Shown here piece after piece: positions 52,701-64,000 of a stretch of 64,000 nt of DNA. The stretch's first letter is position 1; every line of letters starts with the position of its first letter. A model generated the notes under the pieces. It made no database searches and was not told the DNA's origin. It saw nothing but the letters and a program-made list of their open reading frames with translations. This DNA comes from Centrapalus pauciflorus (lineage: Eukaryota > Streptophyta > Magnoliopsida > Asterales > Asteraceae). The position numbers and the translations under genes were made by a program. The stretch covers positions 644,001 through 708,000 of the forward strand of contig JAANYP010003878.1 of NCBI GenBank assembly GCA_020465985.1. The letters run 5' to 3'.

Positions 52701-54740
52701 TTCCAAGTAGGCCTCAACTTTATAAGTACTACTGATTTGCTGAGTTTTCATTCCAATTACTCTTCTTATAGAAAATACATTCAACACAATTAGCTACTCC
52801 TGTTAATTTATACATCAATAAAGCATGCATGTATCTAATCCCATTACGTCTCCTAAAATCCAAACAACATACCTACCTTCCTTTCTAAATTCTAGTCAAT
52901 TTGTAATGCCATCCTTTGCTTTATTAGAGCATAAAATGTTTTATCAAAATTTCAAAAAAAAAAGATCAGGAACCAAAACAATGTCTCTTACTATATGTGA
53001 TCAATAATTAGTTCTATATTCATCCAAGACCAGTTCCTTGTACATTGTCTTTTCTTAATTGCAGATCAAACCTTCAACTCTCAGCAACATCTATCCTGTA
53101 ATAAGAAAATTTCCAAATTTTCAGCCAATTAATAATCATCAATACTTTAGTATTATCATCAGACCAGAATACTCTCCATACGCTACATGCTCCAGTCACA
53201 CGTTAATGTACTTTCATGTCTGCCGCACCTAAATCATCTCAAACATCGGCACATCTCAACGTCCAAACAACACATAGGTCAACGATCTCAACAACTTTTC
53301 TCCCATAGACTTCATATATATACATTAATCCATTTAAGTAGGCCACAACTTACGACTGCAATGAAATCTATTACGTCCTTATTCCATTCACTCTTTGAAG
53401 TTATTCAAGCCTGGTTACAGCTCAAGTAGTTTACACCTCAACAAACCATCCACTTTTTTTCTGATGATGTCTCTGACCTTTTTCCTTGAAATAATGGCCG
53501 ATCAACAGACCTATCTTCTTTTCTAACTTTGGGTCATTATGTAATGACGTCCATTGACAAGTTGCTCTTACTTCCACTATATTAATGATGTGCTACAAGA
53601 CATTTGTTCCCAGGATTTATTTGTGTCTTATTATGTCGTCTCTAGCGCACCCATATCACTTAAACTACCTCTCACGCTCTAGCATTCAAACTGCACATAC
53701 ACTAATCTGCACCTAAATCACTTCAAATACCTCTGTAAATCCATTCCATAACTTTATCTTTGTGTAAAAACATCTGATTCTTGCCAACAGTTGTCTAAAG
53801 AGAGCACTAAGATAATAATAAGGGATCCAAGTAAAATATTTTGGCAACCCCAATCATCATCCCTTGTTATATGGAGCTCCTCAATCCAGATCAGAACTTC
53901 TTGATTCATTTCATTAAAAGCCTACATATGTGGTATCGGATAATACAGATTTCCAACAAATCGGTAACCACAACATCTCTTATTATAGTCAATCGACAAT
54001 GAGTTCTAAGTTTATGCAAGATTATTTCATTATACATTAGCCATTTGTAAGTTTTCATTCATACCTCCCAATCCATACCGCATCTATTCGGAATTAGAAC
54101 ATTTCCAGATTTTCTACTTATAAATAGATCATCAAAACTTAAGCATCATCGTTAAAAACAACTCTCGATACTCGCATACTTAGAGCAACTCATCATGGAT
54201 TCATGTCCTACGCATCATCCAAAAGACTTAAAAACCCACTTAATATTCTTGGTTTTCTTTTTTAATTCTATTGCTCCTTGTGCATTTTGTTTTTCTATAT
54301 ATGCATGCACCTGTAAAGAAGACAAACGGAAGTTATAGGCACCAGCCACTCGTTCCAAGTAGGCCTCAAATTTATGAGTACTACTGATTTTCCGAGTCTT
54401 CATTCCAATTACTCATCTTATAGAAAATACACTCTACACAATTAGCTGCTCCTGTTAATTTATACATCAATAAAGCATGCAGTTATCTAATCTCATTAAG
54501 TCTCGAATCCTTATTCTGCATATAAAATCCAAACATACCTACCTTCCTTTAAAAATTCTAGTCAATTTGTAATGACATCCTTTGCTTAATTAGAGCCTAA
54601 AACGTTTTATCAATTTCCTTTGCTTCATCAGGAACCAAAACAAAGTCTCTTACTAAATGTAATTCAAAAATTAGTTCTATATTCCTCCAAGACCAGTTCC
54701 TTGTACATTGTACATTGTCTTTTCTTAATTGCAGATCAAA
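49799..54740. repeat. inverted block of the array (B D D units on the minus strand)
   Basis: At about 49,799 a forward unit stops at CCAAATTCA and reverse-complement unit sequence starts (CAGCCTGCATCTATCC). It continues until GCAGATCAAA at 54,740. The left junction is not palindromic: it joins different points of the unit, as in a microhomology-type inversion or assembly join. Confidence 0.85.
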
Positions 54741-57070
54741 TTAGTTCTGGTTTGTTGAGATGTAAACTACTAGAGCTGTAACCAGGCTTGAAAACTTCAA
54801 AGAGTGAATGGAATAACGACGTAAATGTTTGATCTGCAATTAAGAAAAGACAATGTACAAGGAACTGGTCTTGGAGGAATATAGAACTAATTTTTGAATT
54901 ACATTTAGTAAGAGACTTTGTTTTGGTTCCTGATGAAGCAAAGGAAATTGATAAACGTTTTAGGCTCTAATTAAGCAAAGGATGTCATTACAAATTGACT
55001 AGAATTTTTAAAGAAGGTAGGTATGTTTGGATTTTATATGCATAATAAGGATTCGAGACTTAATGAGATTAGATAACTGCATGCTTTATTGATGTATAAA
55101 TTAACATGAGCAGCTAATTGTGTAGAGTGTATTTTCTATAAGATGAGTAATTGGAATGAAGACTCAGAAAATCAGTAGTACTCATAAAGTTGAGGCCTAC
55201 TTGGAACCGAGTGGCTGGTGCCTATAACTTCCGTTTGTCTTCTTTACAGGTGCATGCATATATAGAAAAACAAAATGCACAAGGAGCAATAGAATTAAAA
55301 AAGAAAACCAAGAATATTAAGTGGGTTTTTAAGTCTTTTGGATGATGCGTAGGACATGTATCCATGATGAGTTGCTCTAAGTATGCGAGTATCAAGAGTT
55401 GTTTTTAACGATGATGCTTAAGTTTTGATGATCTATTAATAAGTAGAAAATCTGGAAATGTTCTAATTCCGAATAGATGCAGTATGGATCTGGAGATATG
55501 AATGAAAACTTACAAATGGATAATGTATAATGAAATAATCTTGCATAAACTTAGAACTCATTGTCGATTGACTATAATAAGAGATGTTGTGGTTACCGAT
55601 TTGTTGGAAATCTGTATTATCTGATACCACATATGTAGGCTTTTAATGAAAGGAATCAAGAAGTTCTGATCTGGATTGAGGAGCTTCATTTAACAAGGGA
55701 TGATGATTGGGGTTGCCAAAATATTTTACTTGGATCCCTTATTGTTATCTTAGTGCTCTCTTTAGACAACTGTTGGCAAGAATCAGATTTTTTTACACAA
55801 AGATAAAGTTATGGAATGGATTTACAGAGGTATTTGAAGTGATTTAGGTGCAGATTAGTGTATGTGCAGTTTGAATGCTAGAGCGTGAGAGGTAGTTTAA
55901 GTGATATGGGTGCGCTAAAGACTGACATAATAAGACACAAATAGATCTTGGAAACAAATGTCTTGTAGCACATCATTAATATAGTGGAAGTAAGAGCAAC
56001 TTGTCAATGGACGTCATTACATAATGACCCAAAGTTAGAAAAGAAGATAGGTCTGTTGATCGGCCATTTTTTCTAGGAAAAAGGTCAGAGACATCATCAG
56101 AAAAAAAGTGGATGGTTTGTTGAGGTGTAAACTACTTGAGCTGTAACCAGGCTTGAATAACTTCAAAGAGTGAAAAGAATAAGGACGTAATAGATTTCGT
56201 TGCAATCGTAAGTTGTGGCCTACTTAAATGGATTAATGTATATATATGAAGTCTATGGGAGAAAAGTTGCTGAGATCGTTGACCTATGTGTTGTTTGGAC
56301 GTTGAGATGTGCCGATGTTTGAGATGATTTAGGTGTGGTAGACATGAAAGTACATTAACGTGTGACTGGAGCATGTAGCGTATGGAGAGTATTCTGGTTT
56401 GATGATAATGCTAAAGTATTGATGATTATTAATTGGCAGAAAATTTGGAAATTTTCTTATTACAGGATAGATGTTGCTGAGAGTTGGAGGTTTGATCTGC
56501 AATTAAGAAAAGACAATGTACAAGGAACTGGTCTTGGATGAATATAGAACTAATTATTGATCACATATAGTAAGAGACATTGTTTTGGTTCCTGATCTTT
56601 TTTTTTTTTTTTGAAATTTTGATAAAACATTTTATGCTCTAATAAAGCAAAGGATGGCATTACAATTTGACCAGAATTTAGAAAAGAAGGTAGGTATGTT
56701 GTTTGGATTTTAGGAGACGTAATGGGATTAGATACCTGCATGCTTTATTGATGTATAAATTAACAGGAGTAGCTAATTGTGTTGAATGTATTTTCTATAA
56801 GAAGAGTAATTGGAATGAAAACTCAGAAAATCAGTAGTACTTATAAAGTTGAGGCCTATTTGGAACCGAGTGGCTGGTGCCTATAACTTCAGTTTGTCTT
56901 CTTTACAGGTGCATACGTATATAGAAAAACAAAATGCACAAGAAGCAATTGAATTAAAAAAGAAAACCAAGAATATTAAGTGGGTTTTTAAGTCTTTTGG
57001 ATGATGCGTGGGACATGAATCCATGATGAGTTGCTCTGAGTATGCGAGTATCTAGAGTTTACTGGCTTTT
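52500..57070. repeat. large palindrome centred at about 54,784
   Basis: The left arm, about 52,500-54,740, mirrors 54,828-57,070, with an 87-bp spacer that is itself unit-derived. The two arms share private variants not seen in other units: CCCACGC/GCGTGGG (52,556 and 57,003), CATTATACATTAGCC against TATAATGAAATAATC at mirrored places, and GGAACCGAG. Mirrored open frames at 53187-53429 and 56132-56374 differ by only a few residues. This is a distinct inverted duplication, not just two array units facing each other. Confidence 0.85.
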
Positions 57071-57789
57071 AATGATGATGCTTAAGTTTCGATGATTTAT
57101 TTATTAGTAGAAAATCTGGAAATGTTCTAAATTACCCAATGGATGCAGCATGGATAGGAGGTATGATCGAAAACTTACAAATTGATAACACATAAGGAAC
57201 TGGTGTTGGAGGTACTTAGAACTCATTGTCGATCGACTATAATAACAGATGTTGTTGTGGTTACCGATTTGTTGGAAATATGTATTATCTGATACCACAT
57301 ATGTAGGCTTTTAATGAAGGGATGATGACTGATATTTTACTTGGATCCCTTATCGCTATTTTAGTGCTCTCTTTAGACAACTGTTGGTAGAATTCAGATG
57401 TTTTTACACAAAAAAAGTTATGGAATGGATTTACAGAGATATGTGAAGTGATTTAGGTGCAGATTAGTGTATGTGCAGATCGAATGTTAGGACGTGAGAG
57501 GTAGTTCAAATGATATGGGTGCGCTAGAGACGACATAATAAGACACAAATAAATCCTTGGAACAAATGTCTTTTAGCACATCATTATATAGATGGAAGTA
57601 AGAGCAACTTGACAAGGGACGTCATTACGTAATGACCCAAAGTTAGAAAAAAAGATAGGTCTGTTGATAGGCCCTTATTTCAAGGAAAAAGGTCAGAGAC
57701 ATCATCTGAAAAAAAGTGGATGGTTTGTTGAGGTGTAAACTAACTGGAGCTGTTAGCAGGCTTGAATAGCTTCAAAGTTAAATGTACGA

Positions 57790-60614
57790 GGACGTAAATA
57801 TTTGTTTACTTCTTAATGATTTTGGGTTGTTTGTTTACTTCTTAATTAAAGCTATTTAGTTAATTAAGTGGTTTAGGTGCAGATTAGTGTATGTGCAGAT
57901 TTTTACAATTGAATGTGAGAGGTAGTATAAGTGATTTACGTTCACTAGACACGAGGTAACCTTAAATTAGGTAGTGATTCAAGTTGAAGCTTATGTTGTG
58001 ATCTTTGGAAGCGAATAGATGTATGTAGGTAAATTGAGTTTTTGGGTCTCATGATGAAGCTAATGTTTTGATGATTTTTCATAAGTAGAGTTACTGGCTT
58101 AAAAACTAGATGTATGCTAAGACTAGAGGTTTGGTTTGGATTCTTACGAAAGGATAATGTATGAACTCGTCTTGGAGGAATTCAGAATAACATATTTAGG
58201 CTATAAATGTGTCGAATCAAACCTTTTGATGAGGATTGTGGAGTTACATATAACAATGGAATGATCATGAGTTTGTATACAAAATATCTTATATGGAGCC
58301 TTTATTCCTAGAGCATTATATTATGAGAGGGTAAGCATGAGAAACATGATTAAAAAAAAGTAAAAAATGTAGTAGATGAATAAGAACTTAATATATCCTG
58401 AGAACAAATTGACTTGTGGTATATCTTTAATCTTTAATATTGATGAATACTTTAGCACGGATGACAAGAGACCTCACCACAGAAGTATACCAGTTAATGG
58501 TGATGATAAAGTTTTGATGCAAGCATGATATATGGAAATATACCAAGTATGGAATAGATGAAGGCTGAGATTAGGAGGTTTTATGTACAAAGCTTAAGAA
58601 AAGAGTCAAAGAGAGAGTATAAGGATCTGGCTTGGAGGATTATAGAACTGATTATTGATCGAGTATGATTGTAGAGATTGTGATATTTACCCATATTTGG
58701 AATCTGTTCTATCAATACAACACCTATAGGCTATAATGAAGTGAATCAAGAAGTTTTTCTTTGGATTGAGGATGACATATATGATATAGCAAGGATGATG
58801 ATTGTTGTTGTAAGAAACTAAGCATAAAATTTTTCTTGGATCCCTTATTGGTGTCTTAGTGCCCTCTTTAGTAGTAATTGTTGGTAGAGAATGATGATTT
58901 TTAATTACAAGAAGATTAAGTTATTTAATGGATCAGTAAAGTAAATCTTAAATGAAAAAACTATTGTGATAATATGAACAAAACGAACAAGTATCAGAAT
59001 ATGACTAGAATTAATCTCAGAATGAATCGAATTGTGGGATGTCATTTATATAGATGAACGTAAGAGCAATCGATGACAAAGGATGTCACTACAGATTGAC
59101 CAGAAGTGATAACGGAAAACAGGCATGTTGATTGGAATTTATTTGCAGAGTTAGGATCGGAGTTATGAGATAAGATAAACAGGAGCAGTTAAATGTGTAG
59201 AATATATATGTATAAATGTATAAGAAGAGCAATTGGAATGAGAACACAAAAAATAAATAGTACTATTTCAAGTTGAGGCCTACTTGAACGGAGTATAAGT
59301 ATATTTACGGAGTTCATAGGAGAAAAGTAGCTGACACTGCTAATCAAATTTGTTGATATTTCTTCAAGAACTTAAAACTTATGAGTTTTCTGAGTTAACG
59401 ATAAATTTTATCGATGCAGATAATGTTGAAATATTCCAAGTTACCTAATAGACGTAGTCTAAGATTAGGGGGTCGGAAAAACAAATTAAGAATGGATAAT
59501 GTATAAAGAACCAGTATTGGAGGAGTTTAGAAATGGTTATTGATCTACTATAATAAGAGATATAAAATATATAGGTTAATGGTGATGATAACTTTAAGCA
59601 GTAAATGGAATGAGGACGTAAAATATTTCATTGTAGTCGCAAGTTGAGGCCTACTTAAATGGAATAAAGTATGTATATGAAGTTCATGGAAGAAAAGTAG
59701 CTGAGATCGTTGACCTATGTATTTATTAGTAAGTAATGAATGTCCTGTTTGGACGTTGGGATGTTCCGGTGGTTGAAATGATTTAGGTGCATTAATTAGA
59801 CAGGGAATTACATTAAGGAGTGACTGAGGCATCTAGCGTATGGAGAGTATACTGGTTTAATGATAATGCTAAAGCATTGATGATTATTAATAGGCAGAAA
59901 ATTTGGAAATTTACTAATTACAGGATAGATGTAGGCTGAGAGTTTGAGGTTTGATCTACAATTAAGAAAAGACAGTGTACAACTGTACAAGGAACTGGTC
60001 TTGGAGGAATATAGAACTAATTATTGATCACGTATAGTAAGAGACATTGTTTTGGTTACTGTTTTTTTTTGGAAATTTTAATAAAACATTTTAGGCTCTA
60101 ATGAAGCAAAAGATGTCATTACTAATTGACCAGAATTTACAAACGAAGGTAGGCATGTTGTTTGGATTTTATATGCAGAACAAGAGACTTAATGTGATTA
60201 AATAACTGCATGCTTTATTGATGTATAGATTAATAGAAGCAGCTAATTGTGTAGAATGTATTTGTATAAGAAGAGCAATTGGAATGAAAACTCAGAAAAT
60301 CAGTAGTACTCATAAAGTCTGAGGCCTACTTGAACAGAGTAAAGCATATCTATGGAGGCCACAGGGAAAAGTAGCTGAGAGTGTTGATCAAAATAGTTTT
60401 GTTGATAAATCTACATGTACTTAAGTGTTCCTTGAAAATTAATGAATAAAGGTTATAATACAAGTATGGGAAAACAAAATGCACCCTAAGCAAAATAATT
60501 AAAAAAATATAACGTTTTTAAGGCTTTTGGATGATACATAGAGTTTACTGGTTTAATGACGATGCTAAAATTTTGATGATTTTTTATAAGAAGAAAATGT
60601 GGAAATAGATGTAG
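57790..60614 (+). repeat. diverged right edge of the array
   Basis: Old units with partial blocks: an anchor copy at 57,871, a separate subtype at 58.18-58.48 kb (repeated at 62.57-62.83 kb), and a D-like unit at about 59.58-60.4 kb. At 59,272 the TTGAGGCCTACTTGAACGGA block runs straight into the GGAGAAAAGTAGCTGACA block. In central units these two belong to different halves, so this may be an ancestral single-length unit. A TTGTTTACTTCTTAATGATT MITE piece sits at 57.81 kb and again at 62.22 and 62.37 kb. Confidence 0.7.
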
Positions 60615-61156
60615 GGGGTGTTTGATTATAACTTATTGGGCTAACTGACTCATATTACTTATTTCGTTCAGCCATAAGCAGTGTTTGTTTCATTTAGTTT
60701 AAGATGCTGGATCAGCACTTTGAATCAGACACAAGGGCTCAGTTAGCCTTTTGAGTCAGACACAAAATGGAAGTGGTTTGTATTCGGACGTGATATTTTC
60801 CATTTTATGCCAAGTTTATCCTCCTTCCTATTACTAGATCTTGCTAATTCCTCTTCCCTCGTCTTTGAATTACATAAATCTTTGCAGTCGGTACTCTTTA
60901 TCCTTCCCGGTCTGTCGTCGTTGCTCCACCAGATGTCTCCTCTCCTTTACGATGATGCTCTTGCGGTTCTCCTCTCTGTCATCGTCTTTGCTCTTCCAAG
61001 GTCCTCGTGTCTGCTCCCGTTATATATGTTGCGGCCTTGATCGGTGCTCCCTCATCGGTGCTGCTTTGCCTCACTCGGTGCTCTCTCCTGGTTTTTTTTT
61101 TATTTTTCTACGTCGGTGCTCTCCAGGTTTCTATATAATATGTGTGTGTGTGTGTG

Positions 61157-61225
<69 letters not shown>

Positions 61226-61366
61226 TAACTATACCACACCACCTCTTTGTTTAAAACTCGGGGGTACTGATCTACCCAAAATACAAACTTAAGAACTTTG
61301 CTAATTATACTACATATACATTATAACAAAACAATATATATATATACGTATTATAATATATTATAT

Positions 61367-61422
<56 letters not shown>

Positions 61423-61530
61423 ATATATAGTGTTATCTCATGACACAAGTGCTTAGCTGTTACTACTGTTTGCTATTGACAGCAAGTAAGACTACCCTAG
61501 GATAGCTGTTACTACGTACTGTTTGCTATG

Positions 61531-61590
<60 letters not shown>

Positions 61591-61866
61591 AAACCATTAC
61601 TTGTTTAATAATTTGATATATATTATTAAATTATTTATTTTTATTAATTTAAAATATACATTCGGACCATAATTTTGATTGGAAAAAAAACATTTTTAAT
61701 TCAGACGCAAGGTTAAAGTTGTCATTTTATGTCATTCAGATTGTTTAGTCAACGAAACAATCAAACAGTAATTATCTATTCAGTTATTTCTCTAGTCAGC
61801 ATTACATAATCCAGACAGCTCTCTAAATCCAGACAGCACTTAATGGAAAATGTAATCAAACAACCT
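60615..61866. mobile_element. TIR element inside the array, 1.25 kb, with (TA)n runs
   Basis: GGGGTGTTTGATTATAAC at the left is mirrored by rc AGGTTGTTTGATTACATTT at the right. TGTAG lies at 60610-60614 and 61867-61871. Array sequence AATAGATGTAG resumes as GTCTAATATTAGGAGG, matching the uninterrupted paralogous site near 59,450 (AATAGACGTAGTCTAAGATT). The interior has four TCGGTGCT repeats (61040-61125), TA runs (61160-61220, 61370-61428, 61536-61584) and a duplicated AGCTGTTACTAC word. The interior frames at 60807-61254 are low in complexity and not supported as genes. Confidence 0.75.
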
Positions 61867-63000
61867 TGTAGTCTAATATTAGGAGGTTTGGTCATATACT
61901 TATGAGTGGTTAATGTTTTAGGAACTGGTCTTGGTGAAATTATAATTGATTATTGATCGATAATAAATAAGAGATATTGTTATGGTCACTGATTTTTTGG
62001 AAACTGTGTTATTTGATACAACATATGTAGGCTTTAAATGAAGCAAATCAAGAAGTTTTGATTTGGGTTGAGGAGTTACATATAACAAGGGTTAAGGGAT
62101 GGTAATTGTTGTTGCAGCTACAATATTTTACTTGTACCTGTTATTGTTGTTTTAGTTCTCTCTTAAGAGTTAAAATTTTGGAAAGAATCATGATAGTAAT
62201 TGCACCAAGATTAAGGGATTGTTTGTTTACTTCTTAATGATTCTGGGTTGTTTGTTTATTTCCTAAATTAAAGCTATCACCTTTATGATGTTAACTACAT
62301 CAACATTAAGTTTTTAAATGGATTTATAGAGGTAGTTAATTAAGTGATTTAGGTGCAAAATAATGTACTTCTTAATGATTCTAGGTTGTTTGTTTACTGC
62401 TTAATTAAAGCTATCACCTCTTAATCATTAAGAATCATAATGTTAATTACATCAACATTAAGTTTTTAAATGGATTTATAGAGGTAGTTAATTTAGTGAT
62501 TTAGGTGCAGATTAGTGTATGTGCAGATTTTTACAATTGAATGTGAGAGGTAGTTTAAGTGATCATGAGTATAAATGTATCGAATTAGAACTTTTGATGA
62601 GGATTGTGGAGTTGCATATAACAAGGGAGGGATCATGAGTTTGTATACAGAATATCTTATATGGAGGCCTTATTCCTAGAGAAATATATAATGAGAGGGT
62701 GAGCATGAGAAACATGATTAAAAAAAAGTTAAAAAAACTGTAGTAGCAGAATAAGAACTTAATATATCCTGAGAACAAAATGACTTGTGGGATATCTTTA
62801 ATATTGATGAATAAGAGCACGGATGACAAGAAAGCTCATCACGGAAGACTGAATATAAAAGAAGATAACTTTGTTGATTGGATTTTATTTGTAGAAATTG
62901 GATTCGAGACATATTGGGATCAATAAATAAATGGTTAATAGAGATATAAAGTATACCGGTTAATGGTGATGATAAAGTTTTGATGCAAGCATGATATATG
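61867..63000 (+). repeat. outermost, most diverged array copies
   Basis: Blocks TTAGGAACTGGTCTTGGTG, GTCACTGATTTTTTGGAAAC and AGGTGCAGATTAGTGTATGT (62503) follow the unit order. The 62.57-62.83 kb segment is a close copy of 58.18-58.48 kb. Confidence 0.7.
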
Positions 63001-63004
63001 GAAA

Positions 63005-63240
63005 TCTTGGTTTGAAAAGGCGCGAGGCGCACCGATGCGAAAAGGGTTCTAGAGCCTGAGGCCTTGGTTTGAAAAAGCGCGCCCCAGGCGCGCCCAGGCG
63101 CAGGGCGACCCAAAGCGATGTACTTGTCGCATCGCAGCTGTGATGCGAGTCGATGGCATGAAGCGAGCAGAGGCGAGCGCCTTAGGTGGCATCAGCAGAG
63201 CGCAGAGGCGATGGAAAGCGACGCCTCATGTACACATCGA
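63005..63240. mobile_element. GC-rich GGCGC-type element, left part
   Basis: CTTGGTTTGAAAAGGCGCG at 63005 is repeated at 63063 as CTTGGTTTGAAAAAGCGCG, followed by dense AGGCG and GCGAT words. It resembles, but is not the same as, the element at 31.8 kb. The right end was not found. Confidence 0.5.
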
Positions 63241-63284
63241 TTTGGGCTCCAGCAAATCAACAGATTTTTTTTTAATTGGGCCAG

Positions 63285-63420
63285 GCTTTTTCTGAAATAG
63301 CCTTTTTCTGAATAGCCTTTTTCTGAACATCAAAATAGCCTTTTTCTATAATTCTGAAATAGCCTGCTCTATAATCTATAATTCTGAAATAGCCTTTTTC
63401 TGAACATCAAAATCCCGCCT
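63285..63420. repeat. short tandem repeat, AATAGCCTTTTTCTGA units
   Basis: About six imperfect 16-30-bp copies, some with an ATCAAA or TATAATTC insert. Function unknown. Confidence 0.8.
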
Positions 63421-64000
63421 ATAATTTACGTACGTGAGACGTTCTCCCATAATCAGCATCATCGTACTCTCCCAGACCTTCATGCTCAAGATTTAGGGTT
63501 CTCACTTCTCAGCTATCAGGTTATCCAGCTTTCTTTCTCCCATCTCTTCTGATCTTCTCTCGATTCTGTTTTCTTTTTCTTTTTCTTGTTATTTCTACTT
63601 CACGGTTTTGAGGTTTTCTCTATTCTACTACTTTTTTTTTTCTTATTTCTTAGAGATCACTGATCAGGATCAGGTTTATATGTTGTTTTCACTTCATTCT
63701 GTCATTATTTATCACACTGTCTGTCACTTTGTTTTTTTTTCTTATTTCTTACTTTAGGGTTTGTTTCATTACTTATGTTTCTGATTTCTGAATTTCTGTT
63801 TAGTGTTTCTGATTTCTGCACTTTAAAAGATATTCTAAAAACTTCATTATTAGTTTACTATGTGTTTGGGTAATATTGGGGATGTTTTATGCAAAATTTG
63901 GGAGACATTATTGTTCAGATTATTAGTTGTTTCTGCTGCTGTTGGGGGACATTACAACTTTACATTCTGGTGATCTGGTCTAGTACTCTCTAAGTCTCTA
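63421..64000. other. pyrimidine-rich end of window, nothing certain
   Basis: CTCTCCCAGACC, TTTAGGGTTCTCACTTCTC and long CTTTTTCTTTTT stretches look like a plant 5' leader on the plus strand. No start codon context or exon can be supported before the window ends. Confidence 0.3.

Larger units (their letters stand above)
34640..57790. repeat. large tandem array of about 1.6-1.7-kb units, main body
   Basis: The anchor GGTGCAGATTAGTGTATGTG recurs on the plus strand at about 38041, 39739, 41357, 43027, 44647, 46321, 48016 and 49609 (steps 1618, 1670, 1620, 1674, 1695 and 1593, after a first step of 1698). It is inverted near 50420, 52085 and 53700, and forward again at 55847 and 57456, with a diverged copy near 34824. 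Diagnostic variants sort units into A (GTAGCACTCAT), B (GTAGTACTCAT with GTGTAAGAAGTG) and D (GCTAATTGTGTAGA, often GGAACCGAG). Their order is D, A B A B A B B A, then inverted B D D, then forward D D. Frames of 60-100 codons recur with the units but carry no known domain and are broken in several copies. I treat the array as noncoding. Confidence 0.92.

Noticed and set aside
60807..61254. Possible Ser/Leu-rich protein in the element at 60.6 kb
   Set aside because: The frame runs into a TA microsatellite, and two frames are equally open because of TCGGTGCT and pyrimidine repeats.

Overview
The window is nuclear DNA of a flowering plant, almost certainly a eudicot. The evidence is its AT-rich composition, a plant-type Helitron helicase with intron-split RPA1-like genes, PIF/Harbinger and hAT elements, L1-type LINE coding sequence, Ty3-type gag with CCHC knuckles, and a broken AT-hook (AHL) gene. 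I cannot name the species. I find no intact ordinary host gene and no rRNA or tRNA gene. This is a transposon-dense region followed by a very large local tandem array.

Layout. 1-4.55 kb: minus-strand gag-only LTR retrotransposon (gag, Met-tRNA primer site, long 5' LTR). 4.59-10.63 kb: plus-strand Helitron lacking its Rep half. It keeps the PIF1-type helicase and two spliced RPA1-like genes whose exon phases close exactly (514 and 245 aa), and it ends in two successive Helitron-type 3' hairpins. 10.6-13.0 kb: AT-rich sequence with a 677-bp hAT element. 13.1-16.3 kb: a 3.1-kb element bounded by long (TA)n tracts and filled with a TCTACGTAGA-centred minisatellite. 16.4-16.95 kb: AHL pseudogene fused to a GC-rich minisatellite. 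17.4-23.2 kb: small nonautonomous elements (MITE, foldback, hAT, several minus-strand Helitron ends). 23.2-26.5 kb: LINE remnant interrupted by three DNA elements. 26.56-28.30 kb: three-level nest (TIR element > Helitron > (TA)n-flanked MITE). 28.65-29.35 kb: Harbinger transposase pseudogene running into a 527-bp assembly gap.

30.8-63.0 kb is the most striking part. It is a tandem array of ~1.6-1.7-kb units with no credible coding capacity. The centre is built of two unit types in an A-B dimer pattern (~3.3 kb). An older subtype (D) flanks it, a block of ~4.9 kb is inverted, and a palindrome of ~2.2-kb arms lies about position 54,784. The array edges are more diverged and interrupted by other elements (GGCGC-rich element, copia-like LTR, a Helitron, a TIR element). 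Array copies give empty-site controls for two insertions, so their ends can be placed well.

The Helitron genes act together in the family model: helicase for unwinding and RPA-like proteins for single-strand binding during rolling-circle transposition. The autonomous copy is broken here. All functional statements rest on motif reading by eye; no search was run.
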